Positions 27,730 through 35,661 are shown, counted from the first letter of the stretch. The stretch: DNA of 64,000 bases from Verrucomicrobiota bacterium (GCA_003569205.1 BGOK01000003.1:124001-188000), one strand, 5' to 3'. Notes: a model not told the origin generated them from the sequence alone. Numbers and translations are program-made.

Positions 27730-29085
27730 TTAGGCCTGCGGAGGCTGCTGGGGCGGCTGGGGGGCCGAACTGCGCCCGGCCGCACGCTTCTTGCGGAGGA
27801 AGAGAGCCTTCGCGCTCTCAATGTCCTCATTGAAGCTCTCGGAGTTTTCCGCGACGTTGCTGCCCTTAATGCTGCGGCTGAAGTTGCGGCTAGCGTAGCG
27901 CATCTCCTTCATCGCCATAATCTGGTCCTCTTCCAGGAGTCCCGTCAGGTAAATGACCTTCTCGCGCGCCCACTCGGAGAGATCGGTCTGCTGGGTGAGC
28001 TCGGCCAACTTCTGTTTGGCTTCGGCCACTTGGCCACCGCGTACGAGGGCTTGGATTACATCGAGCTTTTCTCCCGTGACGGCTTCGCCCACCGCGGCGG
28101 CCACATTCACGTCGGTCTGCAGGGTGCTGAACGTCGCGAGGTCGACTTCCGGGAGGATGAGGATCTGCGGGCCAAAGGCGACTGGGGTCCCGTCCTTGGT
28201 AACGGCGGTGAAGTTCACCGCGAGTAACGAATCGGCCTTAGCGTTGGCGCCGATCTTGAGTTCTACTACGGCCGTCAGCGCGGAATTCCAAGGCAACGTG
28301 CCGAGCTTACGGGTTCGCGTCACGCCGTCTTCGAGTAATTCACCCAGCAGGCGGGCCTGGACATCGCTCCCGCCCTGGACGGTGATCTTCACCTGGCGGA
28401 GGAAGCTATTGGACAGGATGGCAAACTGCTCTTCGAAGGCTTCGCTCAGGTCATCGGCCGTCTGACCGAAGTTGGCGGCACCTTCGCCGGCTTTAGCCAT
28501 GCCCGTGAGGAGCGTTTCATTGAAGCCGTGGCCGAGGCCGACCGTGGAAGTCGTGATGCTGGCGCCAGCGGCCTTGGCGACGTGTTCGAAGATTTTGGCC
28601 TCATCGACGAGGCCGTGGTTGGCCTGGCCGTCAGTCAAAAGGATGACCCGGGCGATACGCTCCTTCTTCACGAACGGCGCGAGCTGCTTAACGCCTTCCT
28701 GCCAGCCGTCGAAGAGGGCAGTGGAGCCGCCCGATTCGATTAGGCGGACGCGGGTGACCAAGTCATGGGCGTCGCCGACGGCGACCAAGGGTTGGACGAC
28801 TTGGACATGGTCATCGAAGGTGACCACGGCGATGCGGTCATCCGAGCGAAGGCCCTGGATGATGCGGACCGAACTTTCGAGGGCGGCCTTGAGGGGATCG
28901 CCGCTCATGGAGCCGGAGCGGTCGATGACCAAGGCGAGGTCAAGCGGAGCGCGCTGGGTGGAAGCGGAGTTTTCGGTGACGGGCTGGGCCGGAGCGACGA
29001 GACGGACGAGGACGTGCGTCGCATCAGCGGCGGCACGGAGGAAGCCCTTTTTCAGGGGCAGGATTTCGATGGTGGGGGAGTGCAT
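27730..29085 (-). CDS. von Willebrand factor A domain protein
   Basis: Cytoplasmic-looking vWA protein without a signal peptide. The MIDAS metal site is intact: DRSGSMSGD at about residues 55-63, the Thr/Ser region RLIESGGSTALFDG and LLTDGQANHG. A beta-rich domain follows the vWA fold (residues about 235-350), then a helical region and a Pro/Gln-rich tail (APQPPQQPPQ). Start choice: in-frame ATGs lie at 29115, 29097 and 29085. A TTGACA at 29134-29129 (minus) suggests a promoter whose -10 would cover the first ATG, so 29085 is preferred. The gene is paired with a MerR-like regulator immediately upstream, and a TGTTAACACC-like element sits in front of each. Function is unknown; protein-complex assembly or sensing is typical of vWA domains. 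Confidence 0.82.
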   Translation of the reverse strand: MHSPTIEILPLKKGFLRAAADATHVLVRLVAPAQPVTENSASTQRAPLDLALVIDRSGSMSGDPLKAALESSVRIIQGLRSDDRIAVVTFDDHVQVVQPLVAVGDAHDLVTRVRLIESGGSTALFDGWQEGVKQLAPFVKKERIARVILLTDGQANHGLVDEAKIFEHVAKAAGASITTSTVGLGHGFNETLLTGMAKAGEGAANFGQTADDLSEAFEEQFAILSNSFLRQVKITVQGGSDVQARLLGELLEDGVTRTRKLGTLPWNSALTAVVELKIGANAKADSLLAVNFTAVTKDGTPVAFGPQILILPEVDLATFSTLQTDVNVAAAVGEAVTGEKLDVIQALVRGGQVAEAKQKLAELTQQTDLSEWAREKVIYLTGLLEEDQIMAMKEMRYASRNFSRSIKGSNVAENSESFNEDIESAKALFLRKKRAAGRSSAPQPPQQPPQA

Positions 29086-29128
29086 AGGAGCGATCATGGA
29101 AAGACCACTATGCATACCACCCGTAAAC

Positions 29129-29167
29129 TGTCAACACCACCAGAGCATCTTTTTTGTTATTAACACC
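29129..29167 (-). promoter_or_regulatory. Candidate operator/promoter of the vWA gene
   Basis: Two same-orientation copies of a 10-base element lie 29 bases apart, TGTCAACACC at 29129-29138 and TATTAACACC at 29158-29167 (plus-strand reading). On the minus strand the first contains TTGACA, a consensus -35 hexamer, with a weak -10 (CATAGT) 16 bases downstream. The same element recurs twice upstream of the neighbouring MerR-like gene, so this is a candidate binding site of that regulator. Binding is inferred. Confidence 0.5.
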
Positions 29168-29192
29168 GAAAAGATACTGTCATAAATATGGA

Positions 29193-30023
29193 TTAAACTC
29201 TTAAGTAACTATCTTTCAACGCTTTGCGGAATTTATTCACGATTTCATCTAGGTCTTCTTCGCTAGGCCGACCGCGGTTATCAATATGGAAAGAGGCTTC
29301 GCACCAGTGGGAAAGGCGTAAACGCGTCCACCTTTCGCGCTTGGGTTCTTCCCCGCGGGAGGTCGGATGGAAGGCCAATAATTGCTGATAAAGTTCGCGG
29401 ACTTCCGGCTCTAGATCGGGGCGCATGGACTCCTTGACGACCAGTTTGCGGAACAGCAGGGCTGGCATCGGGGATTCCGAGAGGTCGCGCAGCTGCTGGA
29501 AGGTCTCATGGGCGAACCGGCTTTTGCGCGGCGGGGGCATGCCTGCGTCGGGTTCATTGAGCGAAGCAGCGTCAAAAGAGTCGATGCTGTAGAGCCGGTT
29601 GGCGCGCACCGATGCTGGGCGGATATGCCCCTCGGGGTCTTGATGCGCGGCCGTCCGGAAGAAGAGGCGTTCGGCCTCGTTGGGCTGGGCTAATTCATCA
29701 ATCAACTTGTTCAGTTTATCGACCTGGGCGTTGTCCTTGAGTAGATTGCGGATGCGGTCGAGTTCCCAGCCGCGTTCGGCCAACAGCCTAGCCAGCAGCA
29801 ATTGGCGCACCTGGAGGCTGCCGTAGTTGGCTTTGCGCCGGTCATCATTGGCCCGCTCGGGCTTGGAGATGAGGTTTTCGTAGGTATAGAAGCGGACGAG
29901 ACGCTCGGTGGCGTGGTGCCGATCGCCAAAGCCCAGTTCCTCGAGCTTTTTCGAGACGTGGTGGGCCAGCTCTTCGGCGGTGCCGAGGAAGTCGTCTCCT
30001 ATTTGGGCTGAGATTTTTAACAT
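29193..30023 (-). CDS. MerR-like transcriptional regulator
   Basis: A DNA-binding protein with a MerR-type winged helix at about residues 41-96: ERLVRFYTYENLISKPER, then YGSLQVRQLLLARLLAERGW and ELDRIRNLL, matching the family's xxRYYxxxGLLxPxRxxxxxRxY and the following helices. It differs from classic MerR proteins in having about 40 residues before the HTH and a long, charged C-terminal region (to 276 aa) without the usual metal-binding cysteines. No effector is suggested. It lies directly upstream of the vWA gene, 77 bases from that gene's first ATG, and its own upstream region has two copies of the same 10-base element, so it probably regulates both itself and the vWA gene. Base composition of the flanking gaps is more AT-rich than the genes around. 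Confidence 0.78.
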   Translation of the reverse strand: MLKISAQIGDDFLGTAEELAHHVSKKLEELGFGDRHHATERLVRFYTYENLISKPERANDDRRKANYGSLQVRQLLLARLLAERGWELDRIRNLLKDNAQVDKLNKLIDELAQPNEAERLFFRTAAHQDPEGHIRPASVRANRLYSIDSFDAASLNEPDAGMPPPRKSRFAHETFQQLRDLSESPMPALLFRKLVVKESMRPDLEPEVRELYQQLLAFHPTSRGEEPKRERWTRLRLSHWCEASFHIDNRGRPSEEDLDEIVNKFRKALKDSYLRV

Positions 30024-30045
30024 AGAGTTCTTTTATAGACAGCAA

Positions 30046-30096
30046 GGTGTCAGCATCGGTTGATGTGGCAATCCTTTATCGTGGTTTGTTAACACC
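30046..30096. promoter_or_regulatory. Candidate operator upstream of the MerR-like gene
   Basis: Two copies of the same element seen before the vWA gene, in opposite orientation: GGTGTCAGCA at 30046-30055 (reverse of TGCTGACACC) and TGTTAACACC at 30087-30096. They lie 23 and 64 bases upstream of the MerR-like ATG. This suggests autoregulation, by analogy with many MerR genes; no clear -35/-10 pair is visible. Confidence 0.42.
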
Positions 30097-30123
30097 CAGC
30101 AGGGGCAATTGTTCCACTAGGCC

Positions 30124-30154
30124 AAAAAACAGGCCGCCCGTTGCTGGGCGGCCT
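30124..30154 (-). terminator. Rho-independent terminator of amtB copy 1
   Basis: A 9-bp perfect stem, AGGCCGCCC/GGGCGGCCT, has a 6-base loop and a run of six A on its low-coordinate side (T tract on the minus strand), 26 bases beyond the amtB stop. Confidence 0.92.
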
Positions 30155-30180
30155 GGAGGCCTGACTCCCTGTCGAGGGGC

Positions 30181-31713
30181 TTAGGAGTTGTGGTTGTAGC
30201 CCTCTTCGCCGTGGTCCGAGATGTCGAGGCCGCGGGACTCGTCTTCTTCGGTGGGGCGGAGGCCGATCGTTGCCTTAAGTGCGTAGGCGATGACGGCCGT
30301 GGCCACGAGGGATATTACCAAGGTGATGCCGATCGCCTTGAACTGCTCGGTGAGGAGCGTCTGGCCGACGATGTCCTTGAGGTTGGTGGCCAAGTTAGCG
30401 TTGGCGTCGACCGTGGCGAGGACACCGGTCATGATGGCGCCCAAGGTACCGCCGACGGCGTGCACACCGAAGGTGTCGAGCGCGTCATCGTATCCGAGCT
30501 TAGACTTCAGGTAGACCACCGCGAGGAAGGGAATCACACCCGCAAGGACGCCAATGATGACCGCCCCCGTAGTCGTGACAAACCCAGCAGCGGGGGTGAT
30601 GACGACGAGGCCAGCGACGGCGCCCGAGCAGAGGCCTAAGATGCTGGCGTGCTTACGGAGGACCCACTCGAGGGCACCCCAAGTGAAGGCAGCCACGGCC
30701 GCAGCGAGGGTCGTCGTGGTGAAGGCCTGGGCGGCAACACCATCAGCCGCGAGGGCCGAGCCCGCGTTGAAGCCGTACCAGCCGACCCAGAGCATGCCCG
30801 TACCGACCGCGCAGAGGACCATGCTGTGTGGGCTCATCGACTTCTTACCGAACCCGATGCGCGGTCCGAGGATGATGCAGAGGAGCAGCGCGGACCAACC
30901 GGAGGTCATGTGGACGACCGTACCGCCCGCGAAGTCGATAGCCTTAATCGTGGCCTTAGCATTCCAGACGCCATTCATGTCGCCGGTGATACCCCAGATG
31001 GCGTGGGCCATTGGGAAGTAGACGAGGAACATCCAAGCCGTCATGAAGGCCATCAAGGCCGAGAACTTCATGCGTTCGGCAACGGCACCCACGATGAGGG
31101 CCGGGGTGATGATCGCAAACATGAGCTGGAACATCGCGAAGACGTTCTGGGAGATCCAGTAAGCGTAGTCGGTGTTCGGTGCCGAGGTGACACCATTCAA
31201 GAAGAAGAACTCACTGCCGCCGAAGATGTGGCCGAGTAGCGTGCCGTCGAAGCTCTTACCGAAGACGAGCGAGTAGCCGACGGCCCACCAGAGGATGGTG
31301 ACCAATCCCGCGAGGCCGAAGCACTGGGCGGCGACGGAGAGGATGTTCTTCGTGCGGACCAAGCCGCCGTAGAAGAGGAAGAGGCCGGGGAGCGTCATGA
31401 AGAGCACTAAGGCGGCGCAGATCATCATGAAGCCGTTGTGGCCTGGGCCTGTGGCGCTAGCGGCCGGAGTGGTTAGACCAGCGGGGATTGTGCCCTTGGC
31501 ATCTTTCAGGACGGCCGAGGGGTCGCCGTTGCCGAGGTAGGCCTCAATGCCAGCCAAGCGCTGTTCCAAGGTTGGGGCCGGCGGGGCTGGGGGGGTCTTA
31601 GCGGCTTCAGCCGCAGGAGCGGTTGCCGTGGCGGGAGCGCTGTCCGCCGCCGTCGCCCAGAAGGGCGCCGCCGCGAGAGCGAGGATGGTGAGTGTGCGAA
31701 GCAGGGAGTTCAT
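30181..31713 (-). CDS. amtB: Ammonium transporter, copy 1 (extended N terminus)
   Basis: Amt/Rh-family ammonium channel of the inner membrane. It has a signal peptide (LRTLTILALAAAPFWATAAD), then about 70 Ala/Pro-rich residues before the first channel helix. The twin pore histidines are present in VVHMTSGWSALLL and FGVHAVGGTLGAI, and the family signature region is LFLFYGGLVRTKNILS. The total of 510 aa is longer than E. coli AmtB because of the extra periplasmic segment (LEQRLAGIEAYLGN). No glnK/glnB accompanies it. A sigma-54 promoter 15 bases from the ATG indicates nitrogen-limited expression. It is followed by a terminator, so it is transcribed alone. Confidence 0.95.
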   Translation of the reverse strand: MNSLLRTLTILALAAAPFWATAADSAPATATAPAAEAAKTPPAPPAPTLEQRLAGIEAYLGNGDPSAVLKDAKGTIPAGLTTPAASATGPGHNGFMMICAALVLFMTLPGLFLFYGGLVRTKNILSVAAQCFGLAGLVTILWWAVGYSLVFGKSFDGTLLGHIFGGSEFFFLNGVTSAPNTDYAYWISQNVFAMFQLMFAIITPALIVGAVAERMKFSALMAFMTAWMFLVYFPMAHAIWGITGDMNGVWNAKATIKAIDFAGGTVVHMTSGWSALLLCIILGPRIGFGKKSMSPHSMVLCAVGTGMLWVGWYGFNAGSALAADGVAAQAFTTTTLAAAVAAFTWGALEWVLRKHASILGLCSGAVAGLVVITPAAGFVTTTGAVIIGVLAGVIPFLAVVYLKSKLGYDDALDTFGVHAVGGTLGAIMTGVLATVDANANLATNLKDIVGQTLLTEQFKAIGITLVISLVATAVIAYALKATIGLRPTEEDESRGLDISDHGEEGYNHNS

Positions 31714-31728
31714 GGCATTCCCTCTATC

Positions 31729-31744
31729 GCAACGGTCGTGCCAA
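31729..31744 (-). promoter_or_regulatory. Sigma-54 promoter of amtB copy 1
   Basis: Read on the minus strand, the sequence is TTGGCACGACCGTTGC, matching the sigma-54 -24/-12 consensus (YTGGCACGNNNNTTGCW) at every conserved base except the last W. The final C lies 15 bases before the ATG at 31713, which predicts a leader of only about four bases if transcription starts 12 bases downstream. Confidence 0.85.
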
Positions 31745-31864
31745 CCGTGCAGGGAATCGCCCCCCTAGTGTTTTTGATTAAAATCCGACTAACCAGCCGC
31801 CCTCCCTTGCCTCTTTTCGAGCAATCAGGGGGCACTTAAGCGTTCAACCGACCCAGCGCCGCGC

Positions 31865-33145
31865 TTAATTATGCTGATAGCCTTCTTCGCCGTGGTCGGC
31901 GATGTCCAAGCCTTGGGCTTCTTCTTCCTCGGTGGGACGCAGGCCGATGGTCTTCGCAACGAATAGCGCAATCAGCCACGTCGCTCCCAAGGAAACAAGA
32001 ATACACAAGAGCATCGCTAAGAGTTGGCCTTGGAGCAGACCCTGGGGAATGAGCGCCCCGCCGGCCGTATGCGCGGTGGAGCTCATCAAGAGACCAGTGG
32101 CGAGCGCCCCCAAGGTGCCACCAATGCCGTGGACACCAAAGGTATCTAGGGCGTCATCGTAGCCGAGCTTACCTTTCAAGACAGAGCAGGCCCAATAAGA
32201 AAGGCCGCCTGCCAGCGCGCCAATCAGAACGGCGGAACTGCCTGAAACGAAGCCGGCCGCATTCGTGATCGTGGCGAGGCCAGCGATCGAGCCAGAGCAA
32301 AGCCCGAGCACCGAAGGTTTCCCGCGGTGAAGTTTTTCGACGATGGCCCAGACGAGGGTCGCGGCGGCGGCCCCGAGCGTGGTGGTCAGGAAGGCCTGCA
32401 CCGCGACGCCGTCGGCGGCGAGGGCGGAGCCTGCGTTGAAGCCATACCAGCCAGCCCAAAGTAAACCGGTACCGAGCACGCAAAGCACCATGCTGTGGGG
32501 CGTCATCGCGCGCTTCCCGAAGCCCGCCCGAGGGCCGACCATGATGCAAAGCAGGAGGGCCGACCAACCAGAGGTCATGTGCACGACAATGCCGCCCGCG
32601 AAGTCCGCGGCTTTGAAGGCGGCATTCGGATTAGCCAAGCCTGCGAAGTCTCCCGTCTGGCCCCACATGGCGTGCGCAATCGGGTAATAGACGAAGATGG
32701 TCCAGAGCAGGGAGAAGAGCATCACGGCCGAGAACTTCATACGTTCGGCGACGGCACCGATGATCAAGGCCGGAGTGATGGCCGCGAACATGGCTTGGAA
32801 GAGGGCGAAGGCGCCCGCAGAGATGCGACCTTCATAGGAACTCGCCTCCGCGCCGATACCCGCGAAACCGAGGTGCTCCGTGCCGCCGAAGATATGGCCG
32901 AGGAAGGAGCCTTGGAGGCTCTTGCCGAACACCAAGGAATAGCCGAACGCCCACCACAGCAGCAGGCCCATGGCGGTCAGGGCCACACACTGAGCGGCGA
33001 TGGAGAGGACGTTCTTGGTGCGGACAAGGCCGCCGTAGAACAGGAAGAGCCCCGGGATGCACATCAGCAAAACCAAGGCGGTGCTGATGAGGACCCAGGC
33101 ATTGTCGCCCGCAGTGACGGTGGTGGCAGCGATAGAAAAGAGCAT
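31865..33145 (-). CDS. amtB: Ammonium transporter, copy 2
   Basis: Second Amt/Rh-family ammonium channel, 426 aa, in the same orientation as copy 1 and 151 bases upstream of it. Pore histidines lie in VVHMTSGWSALLL and FGVHGIGGTLGAL; the FLFYGGLVRTKNVLS signature is present. It lacks the long periplasmic extension of copy 1. Most helices are close to copy 1, and both end in LDI-DHGEEGY-HN, so they are paralogues. It has its own sigma-54 promoter with identical spacing, hence parallel nitrogen control with separate transcripts. It is divergent from an outer-membrane-type protein gene. Confidence 0.95.
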   Translation of the reverse strand: MLFSIAATTVTAGDNAWVLISTALVLLMCIPGLFLFYGGLVRTKNVLSIAAQCVALTAMGLLLWWAFGYSLVFGKSLQGSFLGHIFGGTEHLGFAGIGAEASSYEGRISAGAFALFQAMFAAITPALIIGAVAERMKFSAVMLFSLLWTIFVYYPIAHAMWGQTGDFAGLANPNAAFKAADFAGGIVVHMTSGWSALLLCIMVGPRAGFGKRAMTPHSMVLCVLGTGLLWAGWYGFNAGSALAADGVAVQAFLTTTLGAAAATLVWAIVEKLHRGKPSVLGLCSGSIAGLATITNAAGFVSGSSAVLIGALAGGLSYWACSVLKGKLGYDDALDTFGVHGIGGTLGALATGLLMSSTAHTAGGALIPQGLLQGQLLAMLLCILVSLGATWLIALFVAKTIGLRPTEEEEAQGLDIADHGEEGYQHN

Positions 33146-33159
33146 TGTGCGATTTATTG

Positions 33160-33176
33160 AGCAAGATGCGTGCCAA
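33160..33176 (-). promoter_or_regulatory. Sigma-54 promoter of amtB copy 2
   Basis: The minus-strand sequence TTGGCACGCATCTTGCT fully matches the sigma-54 consensus (YTGGCACGNNNNTTGCW). The C of TTGC is 15 bases from the ATG at 33145, exactly as in copy 1. Confidence 0.9.
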
Positions 33177-33248
33177 ATTTTATGCAGCGCTTGCTAGTCG
33201 CTTGCTTTCGAGGGTTTCAAAGACACAATTTTTCAATCTGTTTAAATA

Positions 33249-34139
33249 ATGTCTAAACTTACGCACTTTGCCGTACTTTCGGCAGTCGGTTTTACGGCTT
33301 TGCAGGCGGCCGAGGCCCCGGCGAAGCCCTGGATGGTGATTGCAGATTGGCAGACCCGCAGTGCCGAAACCGTCAGCCATGCTAACCCCGTCAGCGGGAC
33401 TTTCGGGCGTTCGCGTTCGGGCACTGAAGTCATCTGGGCAACGCCAACCGCCGCGGTCGATTTCGAGTACTATCGCTATAAAAACGATTTCACCGGAACC
33501 ATCCAAGGTTCGGATCAAGCTTACGGCCACACAACGGACTTGATGCTCACCGGCTTTAAGCAGTGGGATTGGAATGCAAAATATTCCGTGCAGACTCTCT
33601 ACGCCCTGGAGTCCGCCTATGAAGAAGGGGTTAGCCTCTCGCGGGGCTTTCGCTGGGGCTTCGGTGGCGCCGCCCGTTGGCGGCCAGATGCCGAGACGGA
33701 CATTACCTTTGGCGTGATGCTGCAAGACCGCTTCGAGTCGGGGGTGCTCCCGATCCCGTATCTCAAGGCGGTTTGGCGGCCCTGCCAAGCTGCAGAGGTC
33801 GAACTGCGGGCTACGGGTCTCCAGAATGGGCTCATCATCCGCGGTTACCTGACCGAGGACCGGGCCACCCGCGTCGATCTCTCCGTGATGTATGAGACGC
33901 TGACCTTCCGGCTGGCTGATAGCTCGACCTATGGTAGCCGGGCCGTTTCCGTCGGTGAGGTGCCACTGCGCATCGGTGTCACCCAATTCCTGGAGCGGAG
34001 CGGTACCTGGTTTGTCCAAGGTTCTTTCGAGTGGGTGGCGTTTTCCCGGCATTCCTTCGTGCACGCGGGTGAGACCCAAGGCGTCTTCCAAACCGCCGCG
34101 ACGTGGGGCTTCTCCGTTCGCGCCGGGGCACGTTTCTAA
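33249..34139 (+). CDS. Putative outer-membrane beta-barrel protein
   Basis: A secreted protein of 296 aa with a signal peptide (LTHFAVLSAVGFTALQAAEA) and alternating hydrophobic strands up to a C-terminal Phe (WGFSVRAGARF), the pattern recognised by the BAM machinery. I do not recognise a defining motif; it resembles the uncharacterised DUF6268-type barrels common in Verrucomicrobia and Bacteroidetes. It is divergent from amtB copy 2, with 103 bases between, so a shared nitrogen signal is possible but not shown. The next gene begins 21 bases downstream. Confidence 0.62.
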   Translation: MSKLTHFAVLSAVGFTALQAAEAPAKPWMVIADWQTRSAETVSHANPVSGTFGRSRSGTEVIWATPTAAVDFEYYRYKNDFTGTIQGSDQAYGHTTDLMLTGFKQWDWNAKYSVQTLYALESAYEEGVSLSRGFRWGFGGAARWRPDAETDITFGVMLQDRFESGVLPIPYLKAVWRPCQAAEVELRATGLQNGLIIRGYLTEDRATRVDLSVMYETLTFRLADSSTYGSRAVSVGEVPLRIGVTQFLERSGTWFVQGSFEWVAFSRHSFVHAGETQGVFQTAATWGFSVRAGARF

Positions 34140-34160
34140 GCCCGCGACTATTCTTATCCT

Positions 34161-35144
34161 ATGCGCTGGATTCTCGCACTCAGTTGTCTCGTCGCGTCGC
34201 TTGGCGCGGCGGTTTCTCCTGATACTACCGCGAAGCGGACGCGGGCCGAGATTGAGGCTGGCTTGAAGGCTTTGGAGACCAAGGCCCGGACCGCCAAAGA
34301 GGAGCCGAAGACGCCCGTCGGCACCGATAAAGGGAAGGGGGCCAAGGCCATCGTGAATGACCTGGTCATTAAGCCCGATGAACTCAAGCGCGCCCGGGCC
34401 GAACTACTCCAGCTGAACGCCTATCGCTACCTATGCGGGCTCGAGGCGAATGTTGTGCTCAAAGAGGAATACAATCTGACCTGTAAATTCGGTGCCTATC
34501 TCTGCAGTGTGATCGGGCGCATCGAGCACACCCCAGCGAAACCAGCGGGCCTGGATGAATTAGTTTACAAGAAAGGCTACGAAGGCACCTCGCGCTCTAA
34601 CCTATTCTGGTCATCCGGTCCCGATGGGCTCACGGGTTCCGTTAACGGCTATATGGACGACAGCGATGCCTCCAATATCGCCAAGGTCGGGCATCGTCGC
34701 TGGTGCCTTAATCCCGCGATGGGTGCCACCGGGTTTGGACAGGTCCGGGGTTATTCCGCGATGTGGTCGATGGATGCGAGCAACGCCGCCGGTAAGGGCG
34801 AGCACATCGTCTGTTTTCCGGCGGCCGGTTTCTGGCCCCTGGCTTATTGGCCGAACAGCCCTGCTTGGAGTATCTCCCTGGACCCGGGTCGTTATCGGGT
34901 GGAAGACAATCCGGAACTAAAAGTTTACCTCCTCGGCGGCACCGAACGCTTTCCGCAAGACACCAAGGGGCTAAAGGAACTTAAGTTGACGGATGTGCGC
35001 GTGGCTCGTGAGGGCATGGGCATCGCCCAGTGCGTGATCTTCCGCCCTCAAGTCGCCCCCAAGCGCGGTAACCGCTTCGGAGTTTCCTTGCCGGTCAAAG
35101 GCTGGCGAAGTGCGAAGCTCGAATACATCGTCGAGTTTTACTGA
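34161..35144 (+). CDS. Secreted CAP (SCP/PR1)-like domain protein
   Basis: A 327-residue exported protein with signal peptide (MRWILALSCLVASLGAA). A charged linker (residues about 25-75) leads to a domain with LNAYRYLCGLEANVVL and EYNLTCKFGAYL, then HTPAKPAGL and GHRRWCLNPAMGATGFGQV, consistent with the CAP/SCP superfamily, where RxxxGL and the HW/GH motifs mark the fold. The identification is moderate because the canonical GHYTQ box is not obvious. CAP proteins are secreted with varied roles. The last segment adds a beta domain (LTDVRVAREGMG and after). Confidence 0.6.
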   Translation: MRWILALSCLVASLGAAVSPDTTAKRTRAEIEAGLKALETKARTAKEEPKTPVGTDKGKGAKAIVNDLVIKPDELKRARAELLQLNAYRYLCGLEANVVLKEEYNLTCKFGAYLCSVIGRIEHTPAKPAGLDELVYKKGYEGTSRSNLFWSSGPDGLTGSVNGYMDDSDASNIAKVGHRRWCLNPAMGATGFGQVRGYSAMWSMDASNAAGKGEHIVCFPAAGFWPLAYWPNSPAWSISLDPGRYRVEDNPELKVYLLGGTERFPQDTKGLKELKLTDVRVAREGMGIAQCVIFRPQVAPKRGNRFGVSLPVKGWRSAKLEYIVEFY

Positions 35145-35164
35145 GCCACAGAGCAGTCGTGGCC

Positions 35165-35416
35165 TTAAGCCGCGCGGGCTGCGGTGACTGCTCGCGGTAA
35201 GGCGTCGAGGATTTCGTCGCGCCGGTGCTGGGCCGTGGCGAGGTCGTGCGTCCGTAACGAACGGCGGACGCGGGCCTTCGTGTAGGCGTCGGGGTGAATC
35301 GTGTAATGGATCCACCACGTTCCGTTGTTGTTCCAGAGGTGGTGCAACGGGTTCTCGCCCTGAACGCGGATGGAGAGGCGCGGGGCGGTGGGAGCGGTGT
35401 CGGTGGTGTTGATCAT
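35165..35416 (-). CDS. Small orphan protein resembling a tyrosine-recombinase arm-binding domain
   Basis: An 83-residue protein whose centre, NGTWWIHYTIHPDAYTKAR, followed by VRRSLRTHDLATAQHRRDEI, looks like the N-terminal arm-type DNA-binding domain of phage integrases (W-x-Y strand, then RRSLxTxDxxxAxxRRxxxL). No catalytic domain follows, and no remnant is seen on either side, so it is either a stand-alone DNA-binding protein or a fossil. A poorly structured 20-residue N terminus precedes the domain. It is divergent from a 245-base gap full of hairpins. Function is unknown, and the similarity is read by eye. Confidence 0.6.
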   Translation of the reverse strand: MINTTDTAPTAPRLSIRVQGENPLHHLWNNNGTWWIHYTIHPDAYTKARVRRSLRTHDLATAQHRRDEILDALPRAVTAARAA

Positions 35417-35454
35417 GGCGTGTGGATAAAAACGGCACGCAGCACGATCGACTC

Positions 35455-35661
35455 CGGGGGGAGGATGAATTGTGACCTTTCGGTCCTCATCTCAGGATGG
35501 TTATCCTGAAAACCACCGCGGCCTAGAAGGCTCGGTTGGTGCAAGGCAGGGGGCTGCTTTGCTCGTGATGCGTTTGTTAAGGAACTTAGCCCACCATGGA
35601 CGGCGGCGGGCTAAAGGCAAGCCCAGGCCGGCTTGGCCTGTGTCATAGGCCTTTCGGGCCT
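35455..35661. other. Hairpin-dense intergenic region
   Basis: Several inverted repeats lie in about 200 bases: GACC/GGTC at 35474-35485; TCAGGAT-GGTT-ATCCTGA at 35492-35509; CAAGGCAG-GGGG-CTGCTTTG at 35542-35561; TTAGCCC/GGGCTAA at 35586-35614; AGGCC-GGCTT-GGCCT at 35625-35639; AGGCC-TTTCG-GGCCT at 35647-35661. The last may act as a terminator of the minus-strand gene ending at 35661. No coding frame of interest crosses it. It could be a structured RNA or a palindromic repeat element linked to the small recombinase-like gene beside it; signal recognition particle and 6S hallmarks were not found. Confidence 0.45.

Noticed and set aside
35151-35193. GAGCAGTC/GACTGCTC inverted repeat at the end of the small recombinase-like gene
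   Set aside because: The right arm lies in coding sequence and the loop is long; treated as chance.
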